Shown: in pieces, positions 1-9,637 of the stretch
Numbering within the stretch: position 1 is the stretch's first letter
Layout: each line of letters opens with the position of its first letter
Assembly: GCA_934597585.1 (NCBI GenBank)
Contig: CAKTSA010000010.1
Span: 1 to 51,698 of the forward strand
Length of the DNA stretch: 51,698 bases
Reading direction: 5' to 3'
DNA from: an uncultured Oscillospiraceae bacterium
GTDB lineage: Bacteria > Bacillota > Clostridia > Oscillospirales > Oscillospiraceae
The notes under the pieces: generated by a model
Told to the model about the DNA's origin: nothing
Databases searched by the model: none
Seen by the model: the letters and a program-made list of their open reading frames with translations, nothing else
Made by a program: the position numbers and the translations under genes

Positions 1-677
1 AGCTCCGCCGCGTTGGAGGGCTTCATGGAGCCGCCGTACTGGATGGTGATGGAGCGGGCGATGCGGGCGCCGTACAGGTGGCGCACGGTGGTGCGGATGA
101 AGGTGCAGACCTCGGCCGCCTGCTCGGCGGTGGCGGTCTTGCCGGTGCCGATGGCCCACACGGGCTCATAGGCGATGACGCACTTGCGCAGCTTCTCCGC
201 CGGCACACCGGCCAGGGCGGACTTCACCTGCAGGGCGATGAGCTCCATGGTGATGCCCAGCTCCCGCTGCTCCAGCGTCTCACCCACGCAGATGATGGGG
301 TGCAGCCCCGCCTCCAGGGCGGCCAGCGCCTTCTTGTTGACGGTGAAATCGGTCTCGCCGAAGTACTGCCGCCGCTCGCTGTGGCCGATGATGACGTACT
401 TCACGCCCAGATCCTTCAGCATCTCGGCGGACACCTCGCCGGTGTAGGCGCCGGACTTCTCATAGAACACGTTCTCCGCGCCCACGGACACCCGCAGGTC
501 CTTGAAGGCCCGGATGGCGGTGGAGATGTTCACGGAGGGGACGCACACCACCACGTCGCACCACTTGGCCTTGGGCATGATGGCCTTCAGCTCTTCGGCA
601 AACTTCTTGGTCTCGCTGGCGGTCATGTTCATCTTCCAGTTGCCGGCGATAATGGTTTTACGATATCTGCGATTCAT
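1..677 (-). CDS. tpiA: Triosephosphate isomerase, C-terminus outside window
   Basis: Interconverts dihydroxyacetone phosphate and glyceraldehyde 3-phosphate in glycolysis (cytoplasm). Translation from the ATG at 675-677 begins [17 protein letters not shown], the usual TIM-barrel start with the substrate-binding Asn and Lys. The catalytic-His motif (IIGHSERR) and the catalytic-Glu motif ([12 protein letters not shown]) are both present, followed by the phosphate-gripping loop start QYGGS. About 225 residues are visible of a usual ~250; the end lies beyond base 1. It sits downstream of pgk on the same strand, the common Firmicute glycolytic order, though a repeat and a pgk fragment separate them. 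Family assignment is certain. Confidence 0.97.
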   Translation of the reverse strand, partial: MNRRYRKTIIAGNWKMNMTASETKKFAEELKAIMPKAKWCDVVVCVPSVNISTAIRAFKDLRVSVGAENVFYEKSGAYTGEVSAEMLKDLGVKYVIIGHSERRQYFGETDFTVNKKALAALEAGLHPIICVGETLEQRELGITMELIALQVKSALAGVPAEKLRKCVIAYEPVWAIGTGKTATAEQAAEVCTFIRTTVRHLYGARIARSITIQYGGSMKPSNAAE

Positions 678-731
678 GTTTTTCTTAACTCCTCTGTCTA
701 TTTCAAATCATCCATTTTTTCATGGGGAAGC

Positions 732-791
732 GTGTACCGATAACCGGGGTTAATGTACCAAAAGTGTACCAATAACCGGGTTAAATGTACC
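732..791. repeat. Two 28-bp direct repeats upstream of tpiA
   Basis: Copies at 732-759 and 764-791 are nearly identical: GTGTACC, then ATAACC, a G-run, TTAA, and ATGTACC. The period is 32 bp, about three helical turns. They lie between the pgk fragment and tpiA, so they could be a tandem operator or a simple duplication. No function is shown by the sequence. Confidence 0.7.
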
Positions 792-816
792 CAAAAAATC
801 GTATATTTTTTCGTTT

Positions 817-893
817 TTACTTGTCCAGCAAATAAGCCACACCGGGCAGCTCCAGACCCTCCAGGAATTCCAGGGAAGCCCCGCCGCCGGTGG
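817..893 (-). pseudogene. Duplicated 3' end of pgk
   Basis: On the minus strand this segment encodes the last ~23 residues of phosphoglycerate kinase ([20 protein letters not shown], then DK and TAA). The real pgk end at 1017-1095 reads the same with Cys for Tyr. The junction on the 5' side (around 893-900) breaks the similarity. It is a short tandem duplication of the gene tail with no start codon, probably left by unequal recombination. Confidence 0.85.
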
Positions 894-1016
894 GAGATCG
901 CCGCTGCGCCGCCGGTGGCGGATGAAGCGAGGCGATCTCGAGGAAGTGCCCCGTCTGGCAGGCACGAGAGTGGCTGCCAGGCGGATGGCACAACGGTCGC
1001 GGAACCGGCGGACCGC

Positions 1017-2210
1017 TTACTTATCCAGCAGACACGCCACACCGGGCAGCTCCAGGCCCTCCAGGAATTCCAGAGAGGCCCCGCCGCCGGTGGAGATGTG
1101 GGTGATCTTGTCGGCAAAGCCCATCTGCTCCACCGCCGCCGCGCTGTCGCCGCCGCCCACGATGGTGACGGCGCCGCTGTCGGCCAGGGCCTGGGCCATG
1201 GCCCGGGTGCCGGCGGCAAAGTTCTCGAACTCAAACACGCCCATGGGGCCGTTCCACACCACGGTGCCGGCGCCGCGGACCGCGTCGCAGAAGGCCTTGG
1301 TGGTGTCGGGGCCGATGTCCATGCCCTCGTAATCGGCGGGGATATCCATGGTGCTGACCACCATGCGCTTGGCGTCGTTGGAGAAGTTATCCGCGGCCAC
1401 GGTATCGGTGGGCAGCAGCAGCTTCACGCCGTTCTTCTTGGCCTTTTCGATCATCTCCAGGGCATAGTCCAGCTTGTCGTTCTCGCACAGGCTCTTGCCG
1501 ATCTCGCCGCCCTGGGCCTTGGCGAAGGTATAGGCCATGCCGCCGCCGATGATGATGGTGTCGGCCTTATCCAGCAGGTTGCGGATGACGCCCAGCTTAT
1601 CGCTGATCTTGGCGCCGCCCAGCACCGCCACGAAGGGGCGCTTGGGGTCGTCCAGGGCCTTGCCCATGATCTCCAGCTCCTTGGCCACCAGGAAGCCGGA
1701 CACGGCGGGCAGGAAGGCCGCCACACCGGCGGTGGAGGCGTGGGCCCGGTGGACGGTGCCGAAGGCGTCGGACACGTACAGCTCCGCCATGGAGGCCAGC
1801 TCCTTGGCGAAGGAGGGGTCGTTCTTCTCCTCGCGGATATCGAAGCGCAGGTTCTCCAGCAGCATGATCTGGCCGTCCTGGAGGGCGGCGGCCTTGGCCT
1901 TGGCATCCTCGCCCACGATGTCCTTGGCGAAGATCACCGGCTGGCCCAGCAGTTCACTGAGGCGCTGGGCCACAGGGGCCAGGCTCAGCTTTTCCTTCCA
2001 CTCGCCCTTGGGCTTGCCCAGGTGGGAGCAGGCAATGACCGCCGCGCCCTGATCCAGCAGGTACCGGATGGTGGGCAGAGCCGCCACGATGCGCTTGTCG
2101 CTGGTGATGGCGCCGGTGGTCTTGTCCTGGGGGACATTGAAGTCGCAGCGCAGCAGGATCTTCTTGCCCGCCACATCTACGTCCTGAACGGTTTTCTTGT
2201 TGTAATTCAT
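1017..2210 (-). CDS. pgk: Phosphoglycerate kinase
   Basis: Transfers phosphate from 1,3-bisphosphoglycerate to ADP, giving ATP and 3-phosphoglycerate (glycolysis, cytoplasm). 397 residues, the normal length. The N-terminal substrate motif [11 protein letters not shown] is at about residues 19-29; the hinge and nucleotide-binding parts include [15 protein letters not shown] and the glycine-rich C-terminal [15 protein letters not shown] with [14 protein letters not shown] ribosome site (GGAGACG) precedes the ATG. tpiA follows on the same strand, so co-transcription is likely. A copy of its last codons lies just downstream (817-893). Confidence 0.98.
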   Translation of the reverse strand: MNYNKKTVQDVDVAGKKILLRCDFNVPQDKTTGAITSDKRIVAALPTIRYLLDQGAAVIACSHLGKPKGEWKEKLSLAPVAQRLSELLGQPVIFAKDIVGEDAKAKAAALQDGQIMLLENLRFDIREEKNDPSFAKELASMAELYVSDAFGTVHRAHASTAGVAAFLPAVSGFLVAKELEIMGKALDDPKRPFVAVLGGAKISDKLGVIRNLLDKADTIIIGGGMAYTFAKAQGGEIGKSLCENDKLDYALEMIEKAKKNGVKLLLPTDTVAADNFSNDAKRMVVSTMDIPADYEGMDIGPDTTKAFCDAVRGAGTVVWNGPMGVFEFENFAAGTRAMAQALADSGAVTIVGGGDSAAAVEQMGFADKITHISTGGGASLEFLEGLELPGVACLLDK

Positions 2211-2255
2211 ATTCGCGTCTCCTTTTCAAGAGTGTTGTTGTCCTATTATTTCCTA

Positions 2256-2747
2256 TTATTCTGCCGCCATCTCGCCTGTGCCGGTCAGGCCGGGGAAGCC
2301 GTTCTGACGCAGGGCCTCGTAGGTGAGGATGGCCACGGAGTTGCTGAGGTTCAGGCTGCGGGCGTCCGGCCGCATGGGCAGGCGGAGGCAGCGGTCATAG
2401 TGGGCCATGCGGAAATCCTCCGGCAGGCCCGCCGTCTCCTTGCCGAAGAAGAGCCAGCAGTCGGGGGAAAAATGGGCCCGGGTATAGTCCTGCGGCGCCT
2501 TGGTGGTGGCCAGCCACAGGTCGGCCAGCGCTTCGGGATGCTGGCGGAAGAGATCGTCCAGACCGTCGTAGTCCCGGACCTGCACCAGGTGCCAGTAGTC
2601 CAGGCCGGCCCGCTTTACGGCCCGGTCGGAGATATCGAAGCCCAGGGGGCGGACCAGATGCAGACGGCTGCCGGTGGCGGCGCAGGTGCGGGCGATGTTG
2701 CCGCAGTTCTGGGGGATCTCCGGCTCCACCAGCACAATATTCAGCAT
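2256..2747 (-). CDS. trmL: tRNA (cytidine(34)-2'-O)-methyltransferase
   Basis: SPOUT-class methyltransferase that modifies the wobble ribose of tRNA-Leu isoacceptors. 163 residues, the usual TrmL length. It starts MLNIVLVEPEIPQNCGNIAR, the family signature; GKETAGLP in the middle and MRPDARSLNLSNSVAI near the C-terminus form the SAM-binding trefoil knot. The start at 2747 is chosen because it begins the family signature and has GGGGAGAAGG upstream, although the frame stays open further 5'. It lies 45 bp upstream of pgk on the same strand. Confidence 0.95.
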   Translation of the reverse strand: MLNIVLVEPEIPQNCGNIARTCAATGSRLHLVRPLGFDISDRAVKRAGLDYWHLVQVRDYDGLDDLFRQHPEALADLWLATTKAPQDYTRAHFSPDCWLFFGKETAGLPEDFRMAHYDRCLRLPMRPDARSLNLSNSVAILTYEALRQNGFPGLTGTGEMAAE

Positions 2748-3028
2748 AGTCCTTCTCCCCCTTTGTAAAAGCTTTCCTAGTATAAAGCAAAACTTTTGGA
2801 AATTCAACATCAAAATTATTAAAAAACACGATTTTCTCATTAAAATATTGGTTTTGGTCGCTGATTTTTCAGGAAAAACGATCTTTCTCTTTTTTCTCCC
2901 ATTTTTCGCGGCGGCGGCGGCGAAAAGTTGTTGGAAATTCTCAAGGAAAACACTGGATTTTCCCGCAGGATATGTTATACTATCCATTAGAAGAATTTCT
3001 GCCGCTCTTTTCAAGGGGGTGTTTTCCG

Positions 3029-4180
3029 ATGGATCACAAGGTAGCGATCATGGATCTGCGCGCCGGCGGTGCCGGCGCCGATACTGCTATGAGACCGCTG
3101 ATGCTGCACACAATGCTCTTTTGCCCCGTTATCCGGTGGGTATGCCAGGAGCTGTTGTCCTGCGGCGTTCAGCGGTTTTTTGTCGTCTGTGGGGAAAATT
3201 GGCGAAACGAGGCCGCCCAGGCGCTGGAGGACATCTCCGGCGTGACGTTCTATGACAGGACAGAGGACGCGCTTTCCGCCGCCGAGGGCGATGTGATCGT
3301 CGTTCCCGGCGCGGTGGTGCCCGTGTGGGGCGAGGGGAACCGCGCCGTCTATACCGCCGACGCCGCGCTGCTGCGGACTCGTCTGGCGGAGGGCATCTCC
3401 TTTTCCGACTGTCCGGCGGAGGCCGAGAGCGTCCGCCAACTGTGGCAGAGTCCCAGCATCGCGCCGTCTTTCCTGCCGGTCAGTGACGCCGCGGCGCTTC
3501 AGGCGGCCATGCCCGCCGCCCGTGAGCTGCTGATGAAGCGGATGACGCTGAACGGCGTCACCGTCGTCGACCCCAACACCACCTATGTGGATCCCCGGTG
3601 CTCCGTGGCCCCCGGCGTGACGCTGCTGCCGGGGACGATCCTGCGGGGCAGCACGGTCATCGGCCGGGACTGCGAGATCGGCCCCAACGCCATGATCCGG
3701 GACTGCGTGGTGGGCGAGGACACCACCGTCAACGCCAGCCAGCTGAACGAGAGCACCATCGGCAGCCACACCACCGTGGGGCCCTTCGCCTATGTGCGGC
3801 CGGATTGTACGGTGGGGGATCACTGCCGTATCGGCGACTTTGTGGAGCTAAAGAACTCCAGGCTGGACGACGGCACCAAGGTGAGCCACCTCACCTACGT
3901 GGGCGACAGCGATATCGGCAAGCGGGTGAACTTCGGCTGCGGCACCGTCACCACCAATTATAACGGGCTGAAGAAGTACCGCTGCACCGTGGGGGACGAC
4001 GTGTTCCTGGGGTGCAACACCAATCTGATCGCCCCGGTGACCATCGGGGACGGGGCGTATACCGCCGCGGGCTCCACCGTGGACAAGGATGTGCCCGCCG
4101 GGGCGCTGGCCATCGCCCGGGCAAGGCAGGAGAACAAACCCGGCTGGGCCGCCCGGTTCTTCAGGGCCAAAAAGAAGTAA
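3029..4180 (+). CDS. GlmU-like acetyltransferase with degenerate uridylyltransferase domain
   Basis: 383 residues. The C-terminal half (from about residue 190) is a left-handed beta-helix with GlmU acetyltransferase motifs: GPFAYVRPDCTVG, GDFVELKNSRL, SHLTYVGDSDIG, NFGCGTVTTNYNGL, PVTIGDGAYTAAGSTVDKDV. This half in GlmU acetylates glucosamine 1-phosphate for peptidoglycan precursor synthesis. The N-terminal half is short (~170 residues versus ~230), and the nucleotide-binding signature is replaced by LRAGGAGADTAMRPLMLH, which lacks the GTRM...PK pattern. Uridylyl transfer is therefore doubtful (inference). Start: the ATG at 3029 has AAGGGGGTG at good spacing; the open frame further 5' does not look coding. 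prs follows 46 bp downstream, as glmU-prs does in many Firmicutes. Confidence 0.85.
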   Translation: MDHKVAIMDLRAGGAGADTAMRPLMLHTMLFCPVIRWVCQELLSCGVQRFFVVCGENWRNEAAQALEDISGVTFYDRTEDALSAAEGDVIVVPGAVVPVWGEGNRAVYTADAALLRTRLAEGISFSDCPAEAESVRQLWQSPSIAPSFLPVSDAAALQAAMPAARELLMKRMTLNGVTVVDPNTTYVDPRCSVAPGVTLLPGTILRGSTVIGRDCEIGPNAMIRDCVVGEDTTVNASQLNESTIGSHTTVGPFAYVRPDCTVGDHCRIGDFVELKNSRLDDGTKVSHLTYVGDSDIGKRVNFGCGTVTTNYNGLKKYRCTVGDDVFLGCNTNLIAPVTIGDGAYTAAGSTVDKDVPAGALAIARARQENKPGWAARFFRAKKK

Positions 4181-4226
4181 GCAAATAAATTGACATAAAA
4201 ATAACAAAAGAGGAGGATGTTTCACC

Positions 4227-5186
4227 ATGATTTCTCACGGCAAGGACATCAAGATTTTCACCGGCAACGCCAACCCCGCGCTGGCACAGGAGATCTGCAA
4301 GATCATCGGCACCAAGCTGGGTGAGGCGGAGGTCAAGAGCTTCGCCGACGGCGAGGCCAGCGTCTCCCTGTACGAGACCGTCCGCGGCAGCGACGTGTTC
4401 CTGATCAACTCCACCTGCAAGCCTGTCAACGACAGCCTGATGGAGCTGCTGATCATGATCGACGCCTGCAAGCGCGCCAGCGCAGGCCGCGTCACCGCGG
4501 TGATCCCCTACTTCGGCTATGCCCGCCAGGACCGCAAGGCCAAGAGCCGCGACCCCATCTCCGCCAAGCTGGTGGCCAACATGCTGACCGCCGCCGGCGC
4601 CGACCGGGTGCTGACCATGGACCTGCACGCCAGCCAGATCCAGGGCTTCTTCGATATCCCCGTGGATAACCTGCTGGGCAACCCCGTGTTCGTGGACTAC
4701 TACGCCAAGAAGTTCGGCGAGAAGTGCGAGAACATGGTGGTGGTGTCCCCCGACGTGGGCAGCGTGGCCCGCGCCCGTACCTTCGCCCAGAAGCTGCACA
4801 TGAATCTGGCCATTGTGGACAAGCGCCGCCAGAAGGCCAACCAGTGCGAGGTCATGAACGTCATCGGCGATGTGGCCGGCAAGGACTGCATCCTGTTCGA
4901 CGACATGGTGGACACCGCCGGTTCCATCTGCAACGCCGCCAAGGCCATCGTAGAGGTGGGCGGCGCCAACAGCGTGTACGCCTGCGCCAGCCACGGTGTG
5001 CTGTCCGGCCCCGCGCTGGAGCGGATCAACAACAGCGTCATCAAGGAGATGGCCCTGCTGAACACCATCCCCGAGGAGATGGGCAAGGGCTGCGAAAAGA
5101 TCAAGTACCTGTCCGTGGCCCCCATGTTTGCCGAGGCCATTGAGCGTATCTATCAGGAGATCTCCATCGCCAAGCTGTTCAACTGA
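4227..5186 (+). CDS. prs: Ribose-phosphate pyrophosphokinase
   Basis: Makes PRPP from ribose 5-phosphate and ATP for nucleotide, His and Trp synthesis. 319 residues, normal length. Near the start: KIFTGNANPALAQEICKIIG and KSFADGEASVSL. The ATP region contains YFGYARQDRKAKSRDPISAK and the metal/PRPP region MDLHASQIQGFFDIPVDNL. The PRPP-binding loop reads CILFDDMVDTAGSI. A strong ribosome site (GAGGAGG) precedes the ATG. It follows the GlmU-like gene, and pth follows after a promoter and hairpin. Confidence 0.98.
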   Translation: MISHGKDIKIFTGNANPALAQEICKIIGTKLGEAEVKSFADGEASVSLYETVRGSDVFLINSTCKPVNDSLMELLIMIDACKRASAGRVTAVIPYFGYARQDRKAKSRDPISAKLVANMLTAAGADRVLTMDLHASQIQGFFDIPVDNLLGNPVFVDYYAKKFGEKCENMVVVSPDVGSVARARTFAQKLHMNLAIVDKRRQKANQCEVMNVIGDVAGKDCILFDDMVDTAGSICNAAKAIVEVGGANSVYACASHGVLSGPALERINNSVIKEMALLNTIPEEMGKGCEKIKYLSVAPMFAEAIERIYQEISIAKLFN

Positions 5187-5194
5187 GAAACCGC

Positions 5195-5223
5195 TTTTCA
5201 AAGCGGAAAAACCGTGCTATAAT
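5195..5223 (+). promoter_or_regulatory. Candidate promoter before pth
   Basis: TTTTCA (5195-5200), 17-bp spacer, then a perfect TATAAT (5218-5223). The -35 matches consensus at four of six positions. It would drive pth and possibly mfd. Confidence 0.5.
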
Positions 5224-5252
5224 AGGGGAACTGCGCATCGCAGTTCCCCTAT
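5221..5252 (+). terminator. Hairpin after prs
   Basis: AATAGGGGAACTGC pairs with GCAGTTCCCCTATT around a very short loop. No strong T-run follows (GTTCAC), so it may be an attenuator-like hairpin in the pth leader rather than a full terminator. Confidence 0.5.
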
Positions 5253-5296
5253 TGTTCACGGGGAACGAGACCATAGAGATAAGGGAGGGACGCGCC

Positions 5297-5893
5297 TTGT
5301 TTTTCAATCGGAACCAGAGCGGCGGCGTCAACTGGATACTGGTGGGGCTGGGCAATCCCGGCAAGCAGTATGAGAGCACCCGCCACAACATGGGCTGGCT
5401 GGCGCTGGACAGCCTGATGGAGCAGGAGAAATTCACGCTGCCCAAGCTGCGCTTCAAGGCGTGGACGGGTATTTTTGAGAAGGATGGCAATAAAATACTG
5501 GTGATGAAGCCCCAGACCTATATGAACCTGTCCGGCGAGTCGGTGGGCGAGGCGGCGCGGTTCTATAAGGTGCCGGCGGACCATGTGGTGGTGATCTCTG
5601 ACGATGTGTCGCTGCCGGTGGGGAAGCTGCGGATCCGCAAGGGCGGCAGCGCCGGCGGACACAACGGGCTGAAGAACATCATCGCCCATCTGGGCACCGA
5701 CCAGTTTCCCCGCATCAAGGTGGGGGTGGGGATGCCGGAGCATCCGGACCACGAGATGATCGACTGGGTCATCGGCAAGCCCAAGGGCGAGGAGGCCAAG
5801 CTGCTGCGCGAGACGCTGGATCGCGCTGCCAACGCGGCGCTGTGCCTGATGAAGGAAGGGCCGGACAAGGCCATGAATAAGTTCAACGGGTAA
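5297..5893 (+). CDS. pth: Peptidyl-tRNA hydrolase
   Basis: Releases peptides from prematurely dropped peptidyl-tRNA. The family opening is present as WILVGLGNPGKQY, followed by the catalytic His in TRHNMGW, the Asn of QTYMNLSG, the catalytic Asp region VISDDVSLPVGKLRIRKGGS and GGHNGLKNI. The TTG at 5297 is preferred as start because AAGGGAGGG lies just before it; an upstream ATG at 5252 sits inside the hairpin. That gives 198 residues, near the usual ~190. mfd lies downstream, a frequent Firmicute pairing, here separated by hairpins. Confidence 0.93.
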   Translation: MFFNRNQSGGVNWILVGLGNPGKQYESTRHNMGWLALDSLMEQEKFTLPKLRFKAWTGIFEKDGNKILVMKPQTYMNLSGESVGEAARFYKVPADHVVVISDDVSLPVGKLRIRKGGSAGGHNGLKNIIAHLGTDQFPRIKVGVGMPEHPDHEMIDWVIGKPKGEEAKLLRETLDRAANAALCLMKEGPDKAMNKFNG

Positions 5894-5941
5894 AAAGCTT
5901 CGCAGAATTTGCGCCGCGCACGGCGCAAAATATTTCAATTA

Positions 5942-5970
5942 TTTTTCTGACGACATGTGCGTCAGAAAAA
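5942..5970. terminator. Hairpin terminator between pth and mfd
   Basis: TTTTTCTGACG and CGTCAGAAAAA form an 11-bp stem, U-rich on one side and A-rich on the other, so it could work in either direction. Other small hairpins lie at 5905-5925 and 6030-6052 in the same gap. Confidence 0.6.
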
Positions 5971-6076
5971 TTCTTCTCGGTCGCCAGTGCACCCAAAGGG
6001 TGCGCGCAGCCGACCGCAAGCCTTTTGGCAGAAAAATCGTAAGATTTTTCGCCAGGCAACAAGAAAGGAGGGGGAT

Positions 6077-9000
6077 ATGAACGCGCTGCTAAAAGAGTTA
6101 TTGCAAATGCCGGAGGCAAAAGCGCTGCTGGACAGTACGCTGCGCGGCGAGAAGCCCATGGTCACGGGCGTATCCCCCGTCCACCGGGCGATGCTGGCGG
6201 CGGCCATGGTGCAGGAGACGGGCCGGCCCCTGCTGGCGCTGTGCGGCGACGAGACGGAGGCCATGAAGCTTGCCGGCGACCTGCGGGCCCTGACGGGCCG
6301 GGAGGTGACGCTGCTGCGACGGCGGGACTGGCAGCTGCGGCCCAGCGCCGCGGCCAGCCGCAGCTGGGAGCATCAGCGTCTGGCGGCGCTGCACGCCATG
6401 GCGTCCGGAAAAGCGCCGCTGGTGGTGGCCGCCATCGACGCGGCGGTGCAGCGGTGCGTGCCCAGGGATGTGCTGCTGGCGAGTGCCGTTTCCCTGAAGG
6501 TGGGAGAGCGGTACCCCATAGAGGAGCTGGCGGGCCGGCTGACGGCGGCGGGCTATGTCCGGTGTCAGCAGGTGGAGGGGCCGGGGCAGTTCGCCGTCCG
6601 GGGCGGGATACTGGATGTGTTCTCCCCCGCCATGGAGCAGCCGGTGCGCTGCGAGTTCTGGGACGACGAGCTGGACGCCATGGGGGCCTTTGACGTGACC
6701 ACCCAGCGGCGGGTCCACAACCTGGAGGAGACGCTGCTGCTGCCTGCGGGAGAAGTATTGCCCTTCCGGGGGGCGGACACGGCGGAGAAGGCTGCCGCCG
6801 CGCTGGAAGCGGCGGGAAAGCGCCTGAAAAAGAAGGAACACACCCAGCCGCTGCTGCGGCAGCTGGAGAGCGATGCCAACGCCCTGCGGCAGGGCATCGC
6901 CCCCAACGGCTGCGACCGGTATCTGGCGGCGGTGTATGAGGAAAAGGCCACAGCGCTGGACTATCTGCCGGAGGACGCACTGGTGTGCGTGTGCGAGGGC
7001 GGACGGGTCAGCGAGGGGCTGAAGGGCTGGCTGTGGCAATTGAAGGAGGACGTGGCCGCGGCGGCGGAAAACGGCTTTATGGCCCCGGCCATGGGGGATC
7101 TGGCCCTGACGGAGGGGGAGACGGCGGCACAGCTGACCCGGTTCTCCCTGTGCCAGATGGACAGCCTGCCCACCAGCCGGTATCTGCTGCCGCCGGGTGA
7201 GCTGCTGCAGATCTCTGCCCGGCAGCTGAGCACCTACGGCGGCTCGCTGGAGACGGCGGCCTCCGATATGGAGCACTATCTCACCGCCGGGTATCGGGTG
7301 GTGGTGCTGTGCGGCGGTCAGGTGCGGGCCAGCAACATGCAGGAGCTGCTGCGGGGACGAAACATCACGGCGGCACTGTCGCTGGACGGCAGTACCCTGC
7401 CCCAGCCGGGGCAGGCGGCCATTCTGCTGGGCGCGGTCAGCGCGGGAAGCGAGTGGCCGGCGCTGAAGCTGGCGGTGCTGACGGAGGGCCAGCTGACGGA
7501 GAGCGTCAGCGGAAAGCAGAAGAAGCCCCGTCGGGTCAAGGACAGCAATCGCCAGAAGCTGCAGTCCTATACCGACCTGACGCCGGGCGATCTGGTGGTG
7601 CATGCCCACCACGGCATCGGCCGCTTTGTGGAGATGCTGCGGCTGCCGGTGGACGGGGTGGAGAAGGACTATATCAAGATCGCCTACGCCGGCAGCGACT
7701 GCCTGTACGTGCCGGCCACGTCGCTGGACTTGGTCAGCAAGTATATCGGCGCCGGCGGCGAGGACAGCGAACGGCCCGCCAAGCTGAATAAACTGGGAGG
7801 CACCGAGTGGGCCAAGACCACCTATCGGGCCAAGGCCGCCGCCAAGGAGCTGGCGGCGGGGCTGATCCAGCTGTACGCCCAGCGGCAGCGGCAGCCGGGC
7901 TTCGCCTTCTCCCCCGACAGCCCGTGGCAGCGGGAGTTTGAGGAGGCCTTCGACTATGAGGAGACCGGCGACCAGCTGCGGGCCATCGAGGAGATCAAGG
8001 GCGACATGGAGAAGGCCGTGCCCATGGACCGGCTGCTGTGCGGCGACGTGGGCTACGGCAAGACGGAGGTGGCCCTGCGGGCCGTGATGAAGTGCATCCT
8101 GGACGGGAAGCAGGCGGCCATCCTGGTGCCCACCACGGTGCTGGCCCAGCAGCATTACGCCACGGCACAGAACCGGTTCCGCTCCTTCCCGGTGACGGTG
8201 GAGGTACTGTCCCGGTTCCGCACCCCGAAACAGATCAAGGAGATCCTGGAGCGGGTGAAGGCAGGCCGCGTAGACCTGCTGATCGGCACCCACAAGCTGC
8301 TGAACAAGAATCTGGAGTTCAAGGACCTGGGGCTTCTCATCATCGACGAGGAGCAGCGCTTCGGCGTGACCCACAAGGAGAAGCTGCGGGAGCGGGTGAA
8401 ACAGGTGGACACACTGACGCTGTCCGCCACGCCTATCCCCAGGACGCTGAATATGGCCCTGTCCGGCATCCGGGACATGAGCACCATCGAAGAGCCGCCC
8501 CAGGATCGCCAGCCGGTGCAGACCTATGTGCTGGAGCACGACTGGGGCGTCATCGCCGAGGCCATCCGGCGGGAGCTGGACCGGGGCGGGCAGGTCTATT
8601 ACCTCCATAACCGGGTGGAGAACATCGAAAACGCCGCGGGACGGCTGCGGCAGCTGCTGGGGGACGAGGTGGCCATCGCCACCGCCCACGGCAAGATGGG
8701 CGAGCGGGAGCTGAGCCATGTGATGCGGCAGATGGCCGACGGCGAGGTGCAGGTGCTGGTGTGCACCACCATCATCGAAACGGGCATCGACATCCCCAAC
8801 GTGAACACGCTGATCATCGAGGATGCCGACAGGCTGGGGCTGAGCCAGCTGCACCAGATCCGGGGCCGGGTGGGCCGGTCGGGACGGCGGGCCTACGCCT
8901 ATCTCACCTACCGCACCGGGAAGGTGCTCAGCGAGGTGGCGTCCAAGCGGCTGTCGGCCATCCGGGAGTATGTGGAGTTCGGCAGCGGGTTCCGCATCGC

Positions 9001-9637
9001 CATGCGGGACCTGGAGATCCGGGGCGCCGGCAATTTGCTGGGGCCGGAGCAGAGCGGCTATATGATGAGCGTGGGCTACGACATGTACCTGAAGCTGCTG
9101 AACGACGCGGTGCTGGAGCAGCAGGGCAAGCGCGCGGAGATCCCGCCGGACTGCGCCGCCGATCTGACGGTGTCCGCCTATATCCCGGAGGGCTACGTGC
9201 CGGCGGCGGAGCAGCGGATGGACCTGTACCGCCGCATCGCCGCCCTGCGGACCGACGAGGAGGCGGCGGAGCTGACCGACGAGCTGCTGGACCGCTACGG
9301 CGACGTGCCGCAGCCGGTGACGGCGCTGCTGAACGTGGCGCTGCTGCGGGCAGCGGCGGCGCAGGTGGGCGTCAGCGATATCACCCAGCGGGGGACGCAG
9401 CTGGTATTCACCTTCGGCCCCCAGCCGGACATCGCCGCGGTGGCGGCGGTGTGCGCTCTGGCCAGCTACCGCCAGCGGCTGCAGCTGAGCGCCGCGGCCC
9501 AGCCGAAGCTGACGCTGTACCTGCAGCCCAGGGAGGACGCGCTGTCCGCCGCCGGGAAGCTGGTGGAGGAGCTGGCATCACGACATGAGGAACCGGCACA
9601 GACCGTGGCCGGAAATTGTAAGGAGGAACAAGCATGA
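6077..9637 (+). CDS. mfd: Transcription-repair coupling factor
   Basis: DNA translocase that removes stalled RNA polymerase and recruits UvrA. 1186 residues. The N-terminal UvrB-like module includes VRGGILDVFSP at about residues 175-185. The RNA polymerase-interacting domain contains DLVVHAHHGIGRF. The RecG-like helicase core has Walker A CGDVGYGKTEVA, motif DEEQRFGV (DEEQ box), TLSATPIPRTL, TTIIETGIDIPN and the Q-rich motif QLHQIRGRVGRSGR. The TRCF C-terminal domain closes the protein. ATG at 6077 follows GAAAGGAGGGGG. It overlaps the next gene by 4 bp (ATGA), so the two are translationally coupled. Confidence 0.98.
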   Translation: MNALLKELLQMPEAKALLDSTLRGEKPMVTGVSPVHRAMLAAAMVQETGRPLLALCGDETEAMKLAGDLRALTGREVTLLRRRDWQLRPSAAASRSWEHQRLAALHAMASGKAPLVVAAIDAAVQRCVPRDVLLASAVSLKVGERYPIEELAGRLTAAGYVRCQQVEGPGQFAVRGGILDVFSPAMEQPVRCEFWDDELDAMGAFDVTTQRRVHNLEETLLLPAGEVLPFRGADTAEKAAAALEAAGKRLKKKEHTQPLLRQLESDANALRQGIAPNGCDRYLAAVYEEKATALDYLPEDALVCVCEGGRVSEGLKGWLWQLKEDVAAAAENGFMAPAMGDLALTEGETAAQLTRFSLCQMDSLPTSRYLLPPGELLQISARQLSTYGGSLETAASDMEHYLTAGYRVVVLCGGQVRASNMQELLRGRNITAALSLDGSTLPQPGQAAILLGAVSAGSEWPALKLAVLTEGQLTESVSGKQKKPRRVKDSNRQKLQSYTDLTPGDLVVHAHHGIGRFVEMLRLPVDGVEKDYIKIAYAGSDCLYVPATSLDLVSKYIGAGGEDSERPAKLNKLGGTEWAKTTYRAKAAAKELAAGLIQLYAQRQRQPGFAFSPDSPWQREFEEAFDYEETGDQLRAIEEIKGDMEKAVPMDRLLCGDVGYGKTEVALRAVMKCILDGKQAAILVPTTVLAQQHYATAQNRFRSFPVTVEVLSRFRTPKQIKEILERVKAGRVDLLIGTHKLLNKNLEFKDLGLLIIDEEQRFGVTHKEKLRERVKQVDTLTLSATPIPRTLNMALSGIRDMSTIEEPPQDRQPVQTYVLEHDWGVIAEAIRRELDRGGQVYYLHNRVENIENAAGRLRQLLGDEVAIATAHGKMGERELSHVMRQMADGEVQVLVCTTIIETGIDIPNVNTLIIEDADRLGLSQLHQIRGRVGRSGRRAYAYLTYRTGKVLSEVASKRLSAIREYVEFGSGFRIAMRDLEIRGAGNLLGPEQSGYMMSVGYDMYLKLLNDAVLEQQGKRAEIPPDCAADLTVSAYIPEGYVPAAEQRMDLYRRIAALRTDEEAAELTDELLDRYGDVPQPVTALLNVALLRAAAAQVGVSDITQRGTQLVFTFGPQPDIAAVAAVCALASYRQRLQLSAAAQPKLTLYLQPREDALSAAGKLVEELASRHEEPAQTVAGNCKEEQA

